The notes under the pieces were generated by a model. It ran no database searches, had not been told where the DNA came from, and saw only the letters and a list, made by a program, of their open reading frames with translations. This document shows, piece after piece, positions 1 through 11,673 of a stretch of DNA of 64,000 nt (the stretch's first letter is position 1; each line of letters begins with the position of its first letter). The stretch is from positions 25,072,334-25,136,333 of the forward strand of contig NC_084933.1 in assembly GCF_958298935.1 (NCBI RefSeq), given 5' to 3'. The position numbers were made by a program, and so were the translations under genes. The DNA is from Phragmites australis (Eukaryota > Streptophyta > Magnoliopsida > Poales > Poaceae).

Positions 1-1277
1 TAAGATACCTTGTGCTAGAAGCCTAGAACATGCATAGAATTAATAGTCCTTTTCGGTAGCATCGTTACCTTACTCCGTGACCTGGCCCGCACATGACGTT
101 GTCGACGGTGACGAAGCGGCTCCCGGAGCCGATGGAGATGCAGTCGTCGCCTGTGCCGATCCTTGAATCGGCGATCCGCACGTCCTGGCATTGGCCGATA
201 TGGATGCCGTCCGTGTTCGGGCTGTTCCCCGGCGCGGTGATGGTGAGCCGCCGCACGGTGACGGTTCTGCTCGAAATGATAACGACGTGCATCTGCGGGC
301 TGTCGTTGCTTCTGAAATGGCTCAGCTCCAGGTTGTTGCACTTCACCAGCTTCAACGCCTGATGCAGCGACACATCTCGGAATGCAAAGTTTCATCGAGA
401 GGGGAAAACAAATCTGAATAAACTCACGTACCGTCGGTGCAGCTTCAACACAAGCCTGTGGAAGGGGAAAAGGGGGTATTTCAGTTTACAAATGCTTTGT
501 TTTCTTATAGAAAAGCATTTAAGACGTAATAATAAGTAGTACTGCTATTAATCGACTCACGATATCGCTGCATCTCCTGACCCACCAACTATGGCCGTTG
601 CCGTCGAGCACGCCCTTGCCGGTCACCGTGAGCCCGTCCACCCGATAGAACATGACCCAATACTCAGCCCTTCTGCCCCCGCTCCATGCGCTCGCCGGCG
701 GCGCCGTAATCTTGCCCTTGACCTATGCCAAGTAAGCCAGTAGGTATTGTCAGTTCGTCACAACATCGTTGGCACTTGGTAGGGGCAGGACGGCACGGTA
801 CACAGAGCGATACAGAGAATTAAAGGATGCTCTCTGCGGCTCTGCCCCTCTTCCTGCTCGGTCCATGCTTTCCGCCACGTCCGACCGCAACCCAAGGTGG
901 ATCGGCTGCAGCAGGATCCTACCGTCCCAACAAGAGCTCGCATGTTCTAGACCGTGGGATTTGGCAGTCACGGATCAGATATAGTGAAACTGAAAATATC
1001 TTAGTCAATAAATGTAAGCCGTTGATTGTCCATGCAAAATCCAAAGGCTCGCAGGTTTCTTTGACCTCTCGTCTGATCAATTGCAATTTCTCTTCAACTG
1101 CAGCGTGTGGCACCCCAAGACCACCCTCTTCCTTGATCTACGCCCAGTCGCCACGGCAAATTCAACTTCATAGGCAATTGCAGACGTATGATCTACCTCA
1201 TCACTCCCTTTCATCCACCGATATTTATTCATCTGCTGATTCTATTAAATACTTTATATGTTTTTCAACTACCCTCT

Positions 1278-2953
1278 TATAGCGAAAATGATCATATTAT
1301 ATCATAATTGTGATTTTAATAATTAATGATATAGTCATTGAGACTAATATATTTATCAAGTATAGACTTTAACATGTCATGCAATATATGAAGAAGTCAT
1401 CGTAGCAGGGGCAAAGTTTAGTTGAATTAGAGAAGTTTCAGAAGATTTGTTCTCACCAGATAATCTAGTGTACTCAAGGATATACTCACCGGAGTATTTT
1501 TAGCAGAAGAGAAAGACCTCACCGGATAGTTCAATGTTAGGCCTGAATGCACATCGAAGTATAACTGTTAGTAGAGTTCAAGGAAGTTACACTCACCGAA
1601 AGATCTGGTGATGAACCGGTGAACATGCCAGAGCATTTCTGATAGAGGGTGAGGATAGCCACACCGGATGATCCGGTGCTCAATGAAGTAATACATAGAA
1701 GAGCATTTCTAGAAGAAGGCAGTTGAAGATCAACACACCGAAATGTCCTGTGATTGGAGATGAACTCACCGGAGTATTACATCGGAACATTTCCTGCAGA
1801 GAAGGATTCAAATGTTGAAAGCTGAAGATCAACTCATCGGATGGTTAGCTGATATATGTGTACATCGAAGGATCACACCGGACTATTTTATGCAGAGAAG
1901 AATGAAGTGGCTCAGTTAGTTCAAGATAACTTACCGTATAGTCTGGTGATGGTTTAAAGGTTACGCTGGATAGTCCGGTGTTCACAATGACTTTGAGTGG
2001 GAGTCTAACAGCTAGTTTCTATCGGTGTACACATCAGATGATCCGGTGATTGTATCACTATTGTCATCGGATTATTCGGTATTAACAGTAAAGTTGAGTC
2101 ATTAGAAAAATGGCTAGTGGCAAGTTTGAAGTTATAAATACCCATCCACTCGATCATTTGAGTGTACTGGAGTCCAGAGAAATATGGAGACACTTGAGAA
2201 GACATTCAAGCCACCGAAATGCTTAAAGTGATCATCCAAGATAATTAAACACAAGATTAGTGAGTGATTATTGCTTATAGTTCTATAGATAGTGTTGCTA
2301 GGTAATTGTAGCCTAGAGAGTAGATCAAAGAGTGATCCTAGCTTGTACCGGGTGATACGATGGCGTCTTGGAGTCTTAGTGACTCGCCGGCAGCTTGAGC
2401 CGGAGTTGCTCAACCTTTTTAACCTTTTGACTTGGTGTGGAGTGGCGGTAAGACGCTTGTACAGGGATGTGGAGACCCTTGCCTTGGTGGCTCAAGCTTC
2501 AAAGTGAAGATGACGACAAGTGACTAGAAGAGATGCTATTGGTGAGATTTTGCCTTTGTGGCTTGGTGGCTCATCCGAGTTGAGGTTTTATCTTTGTGAC
2601 TTGGTGGCTCAAGAGTTGTGATTAGAAGAGTCTTGACGACGGGAAGCATATCTTTGGTGGAGCTCTAACATGGCCTAGGGGTGACATTCATGCCATCGAT
2701 ACCACAGGATAAAAATCCTTGTGCTGAGTTTTCTCTCTCCACCTTATTTACATTTTCACATTTACTTACTTGCAATTTACTTTTCTAGATAGGTTGTAAG
2801 CTCTTTTGATCAGCAGAGTAGATATATTAGATAAACTCAAAACATATTTAGATAGAAATTGATATAAGTTTATCTTGTGTAGTTTTTGGAGCCGAATAGA
2901 TTCTAAGTGTCCTAATTCACTCTCTCCCTCTTAGTACGTCACTGATCCTCACA
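1278..2953 (+). repeat. Left LTR of the old non-autonomous element
   Basis: 1676 bp, homologous along its length to 4530-4833 plus 19245-20608. It contains a series of 17-bp interrupted palindromes of the type CACCGGATGATCCGGTG (for example 1454-1470, 1594-1610 and a perfect one at 1662-1678). A TATAAATACC motif near 2135 is also present in the right LTR and may be its promoter. Confidence 0.85.
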
Positions 2954-2970
2954 ATTGTATTAGAGTTGGG
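2954..2970 (+). other. Degraded primer-binding site
   Basis: The bases right after the left LTR, ATTGTATTAGAG, resemble the plant initiator tRNA-Met primer site TGGTATCAGAGC with small changes. This fixes the element orientation as plus. Confidence 0.5.
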
Positions 2971-3077
2971 GCTCACACCTTTCACAAGGCTACGCTATTC
3001 AAGTGACATTTCTACCTTAGTCTCATTGTGATCGGTTAGGCTTCACCGTTTAGTGAGTTGTGATGTCCGAAGTTAAG

Positions 3078-3323
3078 ATGGATACTCATAGCGCTCTATA
3101 TTTCGACGATACTAATTTTCTCCATTGAAAAATTCTAATGACTTGTTATTTTCAAACTAAAGGTTTAGATATTTGGAGAGTCACCGAAGAAGGGATAAGA
3201 CCACGTGTCACCAATAAGGAGAGAACCAACCCATTTGGTTGCCCTCATCACCAACACAAAGAGGCCCCAATCGGTTTAAGTTCTAAAGAAGACTTGAAGC
3301 CGGAAGCCATCATGGGGATTTAG
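3078..3323 (+). pseudogene. Copia-like gag N-terminal remnant
   Basis: An ATG at 3078 opens a frame reading FDDTNFLH, then a TGA at 3126, then KILMTCYFQTKGLDIWRVTEEG. This spacing (aspartate-rich start, W/K-I-x-M-x-x-Y-x, G-L-x-I-W, E-E-G) is typical of the N-terminus of plant Ty1/Copia gag proteins. It ends at 3323 and no protease, integrase or RT follows. It is a relic of the parent element's gag. Assignment rests on motif spacing only. Confidence 0.5.
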
Positions 3324-4529
3324 AGACTTGGCTCACAAGATGAAGCGAAGATTTAAGCAAAATAGCCAAATGCACAAGATTGAATGCATTAATGAAGATC
3401 ATAATTATCATATTCCCAAATTCCCATCCAAATGTAAATAATGAAAATGTACTAGATGCTAAATCCTCTAAATTGATAAATTCACTTACCTTGTCTAAGA
3501 TTATATGCTCTCAATTCAATTTATTGCAATGTCTAGTGTACCTTCTTTTCATGTGTTAGGTTGCTTATGTTTATCTTTTTGTTATCAGCAATCTAAATAG
3601 TTTATTAGTTGTAGGTTTTTTACATGACAATAGTTTTACAATTGATATTCTCTCTATGCCATGAACCAATCTATAAGCATCCTCTCCATTATTACCAATA
3701 ACAAGTGCATATATTTCACAAATTTTCAACACTTGTATACACACATTTAGTGGAGTATATCATATATGTTGTGATTTTGAGACTACTATGCGTTTTAAGT
3801 GATATCTTTTGTAGTCTCATAGAGTAATCAACAAGTTTTCGGAGGTGTACAATGCTTAAGGACTTCAATTGGTATCATTGTCAATTAATTTGTTCATTTA
3901 AGTCACCTCCATACATAATATGGCTTAAACTTCCATCTTGACATATTATCTAGTTGTGCATATGTATCTCTCTCTTATTATAAGTATGCACACATATAGA
4001 AAGAGTTTAAATCATATTATATGAGTTTCATGAATTGTGATCCGTATGTTTTCATTTTAATTGGTACCATATTCTTGAAATTGTGTCATCACAAGAGGTA
4101 TTCCTTCAATTGGTATCATTTTATTGAACCATGATTTATGATGCACACTCTCATGTGCTCTAACACTATTTCTCGAGTTTAACATGTGTTTGTATCCTTT
4201 TTGAGATTGTTGATAAAAGGGGAGAAGTTCAACTACCAAAGCAAGATACATGTGAGTGGAGAACAAGCAAATAAGCAAGATGTCAAGGTTGACAAAGGGA
4301 GACTCATCTACATTTGGTATCAAGAGTATACAAATGGAGAAGCTTTTACATGGGTCGATCAAGGGAGATAGTGGCAGTAGAAAAAGGGGACCACAATAAA
4401 AAGAGGACTAGGTGGTAAGAACCTGCATATAAGGGATGTGGTAAGGTTTCGTGCTCTCTATAATTAGAATCATTTATTATTTGTCACTTGCTTTAGTTAT
4501 GTTATTACAATCACCGAAAAGGGAGAGAT
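3324..4529. other. Non-coding interior of the old LTR element
   Basis: AT-rich sequence with no supportable reading frame. It ends in a purine-rich tract (4515-4529, GAAAAGGGAGAGAT) that fits a polypurine tract just before the right LTR. Confidence 0.6.
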
Positions 4530-4833
4530 TATAGCGAAAATGGCTCTATTAGGTTATGATTGTGATTTTAGTGATTAATGACAATATAGTCTTTGAGACT
4601 AACATGTTTGTCAATATGCTTTAATAGGTCTTATAGATGCAATATATGAAGAAGTCAACGTAACCGAGATAAAGTTTGATTGAATTAGAGAAGTTATAGG
4701 AAATTTGTTCTCACCAGATAATCCGGTGTATTGGAGGATACACTTACCAGAGTATTTTCAACAGAAGAGAAAGATCTCACTGGATAGTCCGGTGTTAGGT
4801 CTGAGTGCATACAGGAGTATTTCTGTCAGTAGA
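4530..4833 (+). repeat. Right LTR of the old element, first part
   Basis: Homologous to 1278 onward of the left LTR. It is cut at 4833 by the Gypsy element and resumes at 19245. The uninterrupted left LTR has a single GTAGA at the matching spot, which shows the pre-insertion sequence. Confidence 0.88.
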
Positions 4834-6268
4834 TGTCGGAGGGTGAACTCCTGTCGCAGGGATCCCGAGAGACCCCTTTTTAGAGATTCGGCCGGGGGGA
4901 TGATCCTGGAAAAGCTTGTTTGGGAAATAAGCGGGAACGGAAACAAATGCGATGGCTGGTGGGAGATGATCGCCCTAATGCGAGAAAAATGGGTGCACCG
5001 GGGTTTAGACAGGTTCGGGCCGCACGGAGGCGTAACACCCTACTCCTGTGTGAGCGCTATATTTATCCTTGAAGGGAATTCTTCAAGGATGTATCTGGTT
5101 CCAAGGGGAGAGCCGTTTACAAAGAGCTTGAGGCTCTCGTGTTCTAGCTTGGCTTGAGCTGGTTTGAGCGTCTGCGTCCTCTTCTTCACACACTTCCGGT
5201 CCCTCTTTTACGTGTTCTCTATCCTTTCCTTTTATAGGCGCGCCAACCTCAACATATCCTGAATGGGAAAGAGGGGATGCGAATACCAAGGTGCCACGGA
5301 GAAAGGCGTAATCATTTCGTCTTGGCGAAGTGACAGGGGTGGTGGAGAAATGCGGCGCGCATTCGACCACCCGCCACTGTGGAAGCCCTCGGGCGCCATA
5401 AAGGGGGCCCGCCGGGCAGCCTCAGAGGTGTCCGGTGCACCCACCCTGTCTTGTTCTTCCGCCATGGCAGGGTGGCAGACGGAGCGCTTCGATCTTGGCA
5501 ACGTTATCCCGAGGCACCCGGATGAAACGGGACGGGACCCGTGCATTTAATGGACCCACGCCCCCCCTGCCAGTGCATGGCAGGGTCTGACACTGGGGCG
5601 TGGGCAGCTGAGAATGTCAGGATGTCAGGATGTCAGGCCGCGCGTGCCTATTAAATGCGGCATTGGGCCTTTGACTGGATGACACCCTGACGACGGGACC
5701 CTTCGGGTCGTCGAATGATCTTGCGCGAACCTTCGGGGAACCGAGTCCTCGGGGGCTGCCACGTGCAGCCCCGAGCACTCTCCCCCGAGCACTTGAGTGA
5801 GACCTTCGGGGAACCGAGTCCTCGGGGGCTGCCACGTGCAGCCCCGAGCACTCTCTCCCGAGCACTTCGGTGGGACCTTCGGGGAACCGAGTCCTCGGGG
5901 GCTGCCACGTGCAGCCCCGAGCACTCTCTCCCGAGCACTTCGGTGGGACCTTCGGGGCACCGAGTCCTCGGGGGCTGCCACGTGCAGCCCCGAGCACTCT
6001 CTCCCGAGCACTTCGGTGGGACCTTCGGGGCACCGAGTCCTCGGGGGCTGCCACGTGCGGCCCCGAGCACTCTCTCCCGAGCACTTCCTTCTTGGTATTT
6101 GGGCTCTGCGGATCATCGGGGAACTAGGGTGCTCGGAAACCAGAGGCGGCGGCCCCGAGCACCTTCTCCCGGGACTTAGCTTCTTCTTACCTTGCAGGGT
6201 GGTGACATGTGGCGGATGGCCGGCCTGGTCTCGGGACTTAGGGACCCCTGGTTCTGAATACACCGACA
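4834..6268 (-). repeat. 3' LTR of the Gypsy element
   Basis: 1435 bp, nearly identical to 17746-19239. It is 59 bp shorter because it has five instead of six 73-bp array units, partly offset by 14 bp missing from the last unit of the other LTR. Confidence 0.95.
5731..6088. repeat. 73-bp tandem array with CACGTG hairpins (3' LTR)
   Basis: Five units start at 5731, 5804, 5877, 5950 and 6023. Each unit holds an inverted repeat GGGGCTGC / GCAGCCCC (one unit GCGGCCCC) around CACGT, so every unit presents a G-box CACGTG at a hairpin tip. Confidence 0.92.
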
Positions 6269-6284
6269 GTAGCCCCCGGGCCCA
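6269..6284 (-). other. Polypurine tract of the Gypsy element
   Basis: Read on the minus strand it is TGGGCCCGGGGGCTAC, directly before the TGTCGG start of the 3' LTR. It primes plus-strand DNA synthesis in such elements. Confidence 0.7.
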
Positions 6285-6620
6285 TTGGTAGCCGACGGGA
6301 CGGAGACTGTGAATGGGCCCTTCGTCGCGACCGAGGCCAAGGCTGGCGCGGACGCCATGTGGCAAGCTTTCGAGAGGTGGCCCTTGCGGACCTAGACCTC
6401 AAGTACGCTCCAACGGGAAAATGAGTGGACGCGTGTCCACACAACTTCTGAAGGGTATGATGACCATACGGGCGGCACGCGCGGTCGCTGCGCAGATCGA
6501 GGAAAATACGCCTGGCAGCCGCTGATATCGCGTGATCGGTGGGAGATTTGCCTTGCAGTTGCGCCGATCGAGGCGACGCTTCGCCGAGCGAACCGTTTTG
6601 GGCGGCAGTTTTTGAACTTT

Positions 6621-6632
6621 GAGATATAAAAG
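6621..6632 (+). promoter_or_regulatory. TATA box of the antisense gene
   Basis: GAGATATAAAAG lies about 155 bp upstream of the ATG at 6787 and just outside the 3' LTR. Position and match suggest a promoter for the gene running against the retrotransposon. Inferred from sequence only. Confidence 0.55.
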
Positions 6633-6786
6633 GGGGAATGGATCGGTCCGTTCCCCTTTTTACGCTCTCTCGCACTTGCGCTCCTGCCTTCTTTGTGCTC
6701 CGAAGCCCTCAGGAAACTCCCAGGCGACCGGAGCATTCTCCCTTCTCTCTCTCTTCACCACCAAAAACACCCTCCATCCTGACGAG

Positions 6787-9700
6787 ATGACGAGGGTTGG
6801 AGGAGGACGCCGGGACAAGACTTCGAACAGTATCTTGCCGGAGTCTCGTCTGAGGAACGAGGAGGCGGCGGATAAGATTAGGAAGCTGCTGGTACCGGAG
6901 GGTCAGGAAGGTGCCGTGGTGGTGAGGCCGGCGACTCTGACGCCGGCGACGACCGTCCCTGGGCGGACCGTCTTATTCACTTCCTTTGTGGCGGCGGGGT
7001 TAGTGCCGCCGTTCTCCGCCTTCTTCCTGCAAGTGCTGGAGACGTACGGCATTCAAATGGTGCACCTAAGCCCCAATTCCGTCGTGGCGTTGGCGGTTTT
7101 CGCGCATCTCTGCGAAATGTTCGTGGGGGTGATGCCGTCGGCGACGCTGCTTCGCCATTTCTTCGTCCTTCGGCCGGTGGGGAAGAAGAGGGGGCACTCC
7201 ACGGCGGACGTCACGGGGTGCTGCAACCTTCGGCTCCGGGAGGGCCTGGGGGACCATTACATTCCCCAGGTGCTGAGCAGCAAGTGGGAGGAATGGCGAC
7301 GGGACTGGTTCTTCGTCGACATCGACCCCCACGAGCGCCTCGAATTGCCAGAGAAGGCGGCGGAACCTCGGCGATCGACGTGGGAGGCGCCGCCACCAGA
7401 AGATGCGAGACTGAAGCCGGTGCTGGAGCGCATCCTGGAACTGCGCGAGGGCGGGCTGACCTCAGTCATGGTGGTTGTGGACTTTCTGCGCTGTCGGTTG
7501 GCGCCCTTGCGAGAGCGGGCCCGGCCAAGCTGGTTCTACACCGGGCCGGAGGACATCACCAGGACCCAGATTGGCGCGAGCTGGGATCTGGGGCAGGCGG
7601 AGCTGCGGGGGATGACCCGAGTGATCACCGGAACGGAGGACATGAGCCGGACGGAGCTCCCGTGGCCGGAGATGGCGCTCTGCGCCAACCCCAGCCGGGT
7701 GGCCATTATGGCGGGGCTGCCGGAGTTCGATGCCCAGGGGCCCGTGGACCGGCCAAGAAGCCAGAGTCCTGAGGCCTCCGAACTCCCCGGGCTGGAGGAA
7801 CTACTTGGCGACGAGGTTGCTGGCAGTTCGGCGCAGGCTGGCGAAGGGGTCGCCGCAGGCGGCAGCCGCCGTGCCAGAGAGGAGGGCGCCACTGAAGTTG
7901 TTGAGGGGTTGGCGCCGGGAGACCGGGGAAAGCGTCCCCGGGCCTTGATCCTAGTGCCGGACTCTCCGCCGTCGCCGACGGCAGCGGCGGCATTTCCGGT
8001 GCTGGAGCCGCGCCTGGTGCGGATGGGGCCTGCATCGGTGCCCGCGACCCGCACTGCGGAGACCGAGACCCGTGCGGTGGCATCCGAGGCCCGCACGACG
8101 GCGCCCGTGGCCCGCGCAGCATCTCAGTCGAGCCCCCAGCGGAAGAAGCGGCGGGAGGAGTCCAGACCGACGGCGCCGGACCCGGACATCAGGCTCCCAG
8201 CGGCCAAATGACGGTATCGGTGAGTCTTCTTTCTTGCTTTTCCATGGGCATTTCCGGCCCGAACTAAGTTTTGACAATTTTCACTTGTCTCTCGTAGGCC
8301 GGGCGCAGGCGCTGCTGCGACGGAGAGAGAACAGGCGCCGGGGCCAGAGCCGAGCCCGCCCGCTGCACCGACGGAGGCCGGCACAGGAACGGCGGAGGCG
8401 CCAATTGACGTGGCGGCCCCTGGGAGAGAGGCGGAGGCGGCGGCCAAGAGAAGGGCGCCGGCGGAACCTACCCCGGGCGCGGAGAGCCCGGGGCGGATAA
8501 CGGTGGAGGTGGATGTTCTGCCGGGGCCGGTGGACAGGGCGGCCGATGCGGGAATGCGGCCGCCGTCCGAGACCTTGGCTCCGGCGGAGCCTACCCCGGG
8601 CAGGCAGAGCCCGGGGCGGATGGCGGTGCAAGGCCCTGCGGAGAGCTCGGCCCCCCTGCAGGCACTCTGCGGAGAAGCCTGGGCCCCACCGGTGCCCGGC
8701 CAGCCCGCCGATCCTTTCCTGGCCGCCATTGAAGGCGTCCAAGTAGCGGTTGGGCGGCTGGGCGCAGTGGTGAACGCCAAGGAGGGGGAGCTCGAGGCCG
8801 AGCGCACCCGCCTGGCACTGGAGAAGGCGCAGCTGGCGGGCTCCCAGGAGGAGGCCCGTGCGGCAGCCACGCGGGAGCAGAAGCTCCTAGAAGACATCCG
8901 CGCGGAAGCCGCGCGGGAACGAGAAACTCTGAAGACCGCGCGGACAGAAGCCGCGCGGGAACGAGAAGACGCCGCCCGCTTGGCTGAGGCGTCGAGGCAG
9001 CAAGCTGCCGAGGCCCTTGCCAGGATGGGGCAGGCGCAGGAGAGGGAGGTGGCAGTCGCAGCCCGGGAGCAGGCTGCGGAGGGGCGGCAAGCCGAGCTGG
9101 CCCGCCGGGAGGGCGCGGCCGAGAAGACGCGCGCTGACCTCCAGCGCTGGGAAGACGACCTCCGGAAGATCAGAGAAGAATTCAAGCGCTGGGAGGAGGA
9201 CGTCTCCATCCGGGAAGTGGACAATGAGCTATCGGCGTCGGATCTCGGTGCCCGGGAGGATTCGGTGGCCCAGCAGGAGGATGTGTTGGCCCGGTGGGAG
9301 AATGAGCTGAGTCGCCGAGAAGGCGAACTGAGTCGCCGAGAGGGCGAAGCTGCTGCTGCGGCGGCCGCCGCGGCTACCAGGGCGGAGGAGAATGCGAAGC
9401 ATGAGGCGGAACTGGCCGCCCGCGAACGCGCCTTGTCCGAGATGGTGGCCAAGACGAAGCAGGCTCCCGCCCCTGCCGCGGCTGGCGGTTCTTCCGGTCC
9501 GGCCGGGGACCAGGGACTCGAGGCACAGCTGCGGGCCGCCAAGGAGAAGCTCGAGACCGCCTTTGTCTCGCGGGTCAACCTCGAGCATATGCTGGAGGAC
9601 ATACTCCGGCGGATGCGACGGGCCGTGGAGAAGGGTGGTCTCGGACGGCTTGTCGACGACAAGAAGGGCGACGGCCCCGCACGACAAGTGTTGGGGCTGC

Positions 9701-10002
9701 AGCAGGTCTGCGAGCGCCTCGAGACCCTGCCTTGGGCAGTTCAGGAACTTGCCGCCCGGGAGGGACGTGGCTTGGCATGTGCCGTGGCCGAGCACGTCCT
9801 GGCCTGCTACCGAAGCAGGGACCCGAACTTCCCACTGGAGCCGGCGCGGGAGGGAGTGGTCGAGGCTGAGGGGGAGGCCGCCCGGGCAGCGGTCCGGAGT
9901 ACCGCCTCCGTGGTGGCGGCCGGCTTCAGGCGAGAGGTGCCGCCGCCGCCAGCCCCCGGGGACGACTCAGAGGATTCAGCCGACGCCTCCGCCGTCGACT
10001 AG
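6787..10002 (+). pseudogene. Antisense gene of the Tat-type element (putative gypsy-type transposon domain plus coiled coil)
   Basis: Runs opposite to gag-pol. Exon 1 is 6787-8219, the intron 8220-8297 has GTGAGT...CGTAG borders, and exon 2 is 8298-10002. The joined length, 3138 nt, is a multiple of three. The first part (about residues 55-310, including SFVAAGLVPPFSAFFLQVLE and a W-rich stretch) fits the plant 'putative gypsy type transposon' domain (Pfam Transposase_28), whose function is unknown. A Pro/Ala/Glu-rich linker follows, then a long charged coiled coil (about 590-830) and a helical tail. A TGA at codon 475 (8209-8211), four codons before the splice donor, breaks the frame. It could come from CGA by C-to-T change, or exon 1 could really end there. 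Starting at the ATG at 6787 places the TATA box and a short leader upstream. Confidence 0.75.
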
Positions 10003-11673
10003 ATCTTTTGTAGCCTTTGTCTTTCTTTTGCCGTCTTAATGGATGTAAATATTAGGAGTGAACCCTTAGAAAACGCCTTGTATATGTCTTGTGAATATAA
10101 TGGCAGCTTCTCCTTGGGCTCGCAACTCCAATTTCTCTGTGTGTTTGATGTTTCTTCTGGTGTTCTGCCTGGAAGTCCCGGGGAGTACTCAGTCGGGCCG
10201 TTCCCGACCTTCCCATCCCCGAGAAATGAAGTTGTTCCGATCGCTGACGTTGGCGCAGCCAGCCCTCGAGCTCTCGCGAGTCCGCATTGCCTAGGTTAAG
10301 AAATGAAGACACAGACTCCCTTGTCCGGGAGATAAATCGATCCCGCTCGGAACACGCCGTGCCTAATGAACACTTTTTCACTTTCCGACCACTCAGTTAG
10401 TAGAAGGGAGACGCGTGCGGGCGAGAATGTGACCAAGAGTCCTCGCGGTCCGATGGTGCCCGGGCTTAAAACGGGCCAGACCGAGCACTGACAGCCCGCC
10501 CCCGAGACCTGAGCTCCGGACTACCCGAGTAGCTCGAGCGATAGGATTACCCAGGGCACCCGAGGACTCGGTAGTGCTCGGGGTCCTTAAAAGCGGACCG
10601 AACACCACGACCACCATGAAGGGCTTCGGTCAGACATTATCGCAAGCTCGCTACTCTTTTCTGCAAACCGCTCTGTCGTTCTGGGAAAAAGTAGACACGC
10701 GGCAGGGTTTTTGCGTGCGAGGAAACCACCTCACCGAACAGATTAAGGCGCGAGAGCCCCCGAGAATGACTCGGGAACATAAATTTACTGAAGGTAGATT
10801 TGTCTGAATATAACCACTCACCGGACAGCTGTCGGCCTTCCGGCCCATCGATCCAGGAGGGATGTGCTTCCGAGTTCAGGTGTCGGGAACTTAATTCTTT
10901 TAACGGGGCGCCCGAGCGCCTGGAGGTGCACGAGGCTCCTAGGGTCGGGTGATCTCGACCACCCACGCCTAAGTGGTAGGACCACCCGAGGACCCTTGGG
11001 GCCGACCAAAGACAGGGGTATTGAAGCCCTCGCGGCCGAGCTGCTTGTGATCGCCAGCCTGTGACTTTAAAAGAGAAAATAGGATTTCTTTGTCTGGCGC
11101 GCTCTGCCAGTGCGGTACTTGTTATAGACTACTCTTGTTTTCGACCCGAGACCTCTCGAACACCCAAACCGGCGGACAAGAGCGGGCAGAGGCATAACCC
11201 AGAGGTCCTATGGTTTGGTGGCGCCCGGGTATGACAGACCAGACCGAGCACCGACAGCCCGCTCCGGGGGCCCGAGCTCCGGACTACTCGAGCAGCTCGA
11301 GCGATGGGATTACCCGGAGCACCCCGAAACTCGGTAGTGCCAGGGAGCCTGTCACGACACCGAACACCACAGCCTACCATGGCGGACGTAAGTCAGCGGC
11401 GACTGCTCGCATGCATACCGATCGGGATTCTTTTGTCAGCGGGGAAAAAGAGAGAGCGAACTTTTTCTCGCACAACCGAGCTCCTCACCAGACAGATTAA
11501 ACATACGGAATCCAGAAAAAGTATTTTGACATAGCGATTGCTTATTGAAATACTTAATGTGCAATATTTACAAGGTTGGGCGACAGCGACTTACCCCACG
11601 GGGCGAAGCCTTCAGACTGCTCAGGCGGGGAGAAGCCCCCGGCCTTGCTAACCTGAGCCGCGAGCACGACCAT
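10003..11673. repeat. Spacer between antisense gene and pol, with a long direct repeat
   Basis: No coding frame is supported here. Two diverged direct copies of roughly 220 bp lie at about 10405-10622 and 11170-11392. Both share GACCGAGCAC...GACAGCCCGC, GAGCTCCGGACTAC, TAGCTCGAGCGAT-like and CCGAACACCAC blocks. The region sits between the convergent ends of pol and the antisense gene. Confidence 0.6.

Noticed and set aside
5640..6090. CRISPR-like array of regular repeats
   Set aside because: Repeats are head-to-tail 73-bp units without unique spacers, inside a plant LTR.
5617..6365. Long open frames through the 73-bp array on both strands
   Set aside because: They are non-coding LTR tandem repeats; the frames exist because the unit is GC-rich and repetitive.
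6619..6786. Upstream extension of the antisense frame before the ATG at 6787
   Set aside because: It overlaps the TATA box itself, so it cannot be translated from that promoter; the ATG at 6787 was used.
8124..9662. 512-codon open frame on the minus strand opposite the coiled-coil exon
   Set aside because: It is the mirror of a GC-rich, repeat-like coding exon, with Ser/Ala/Arg low complexity and no motif.
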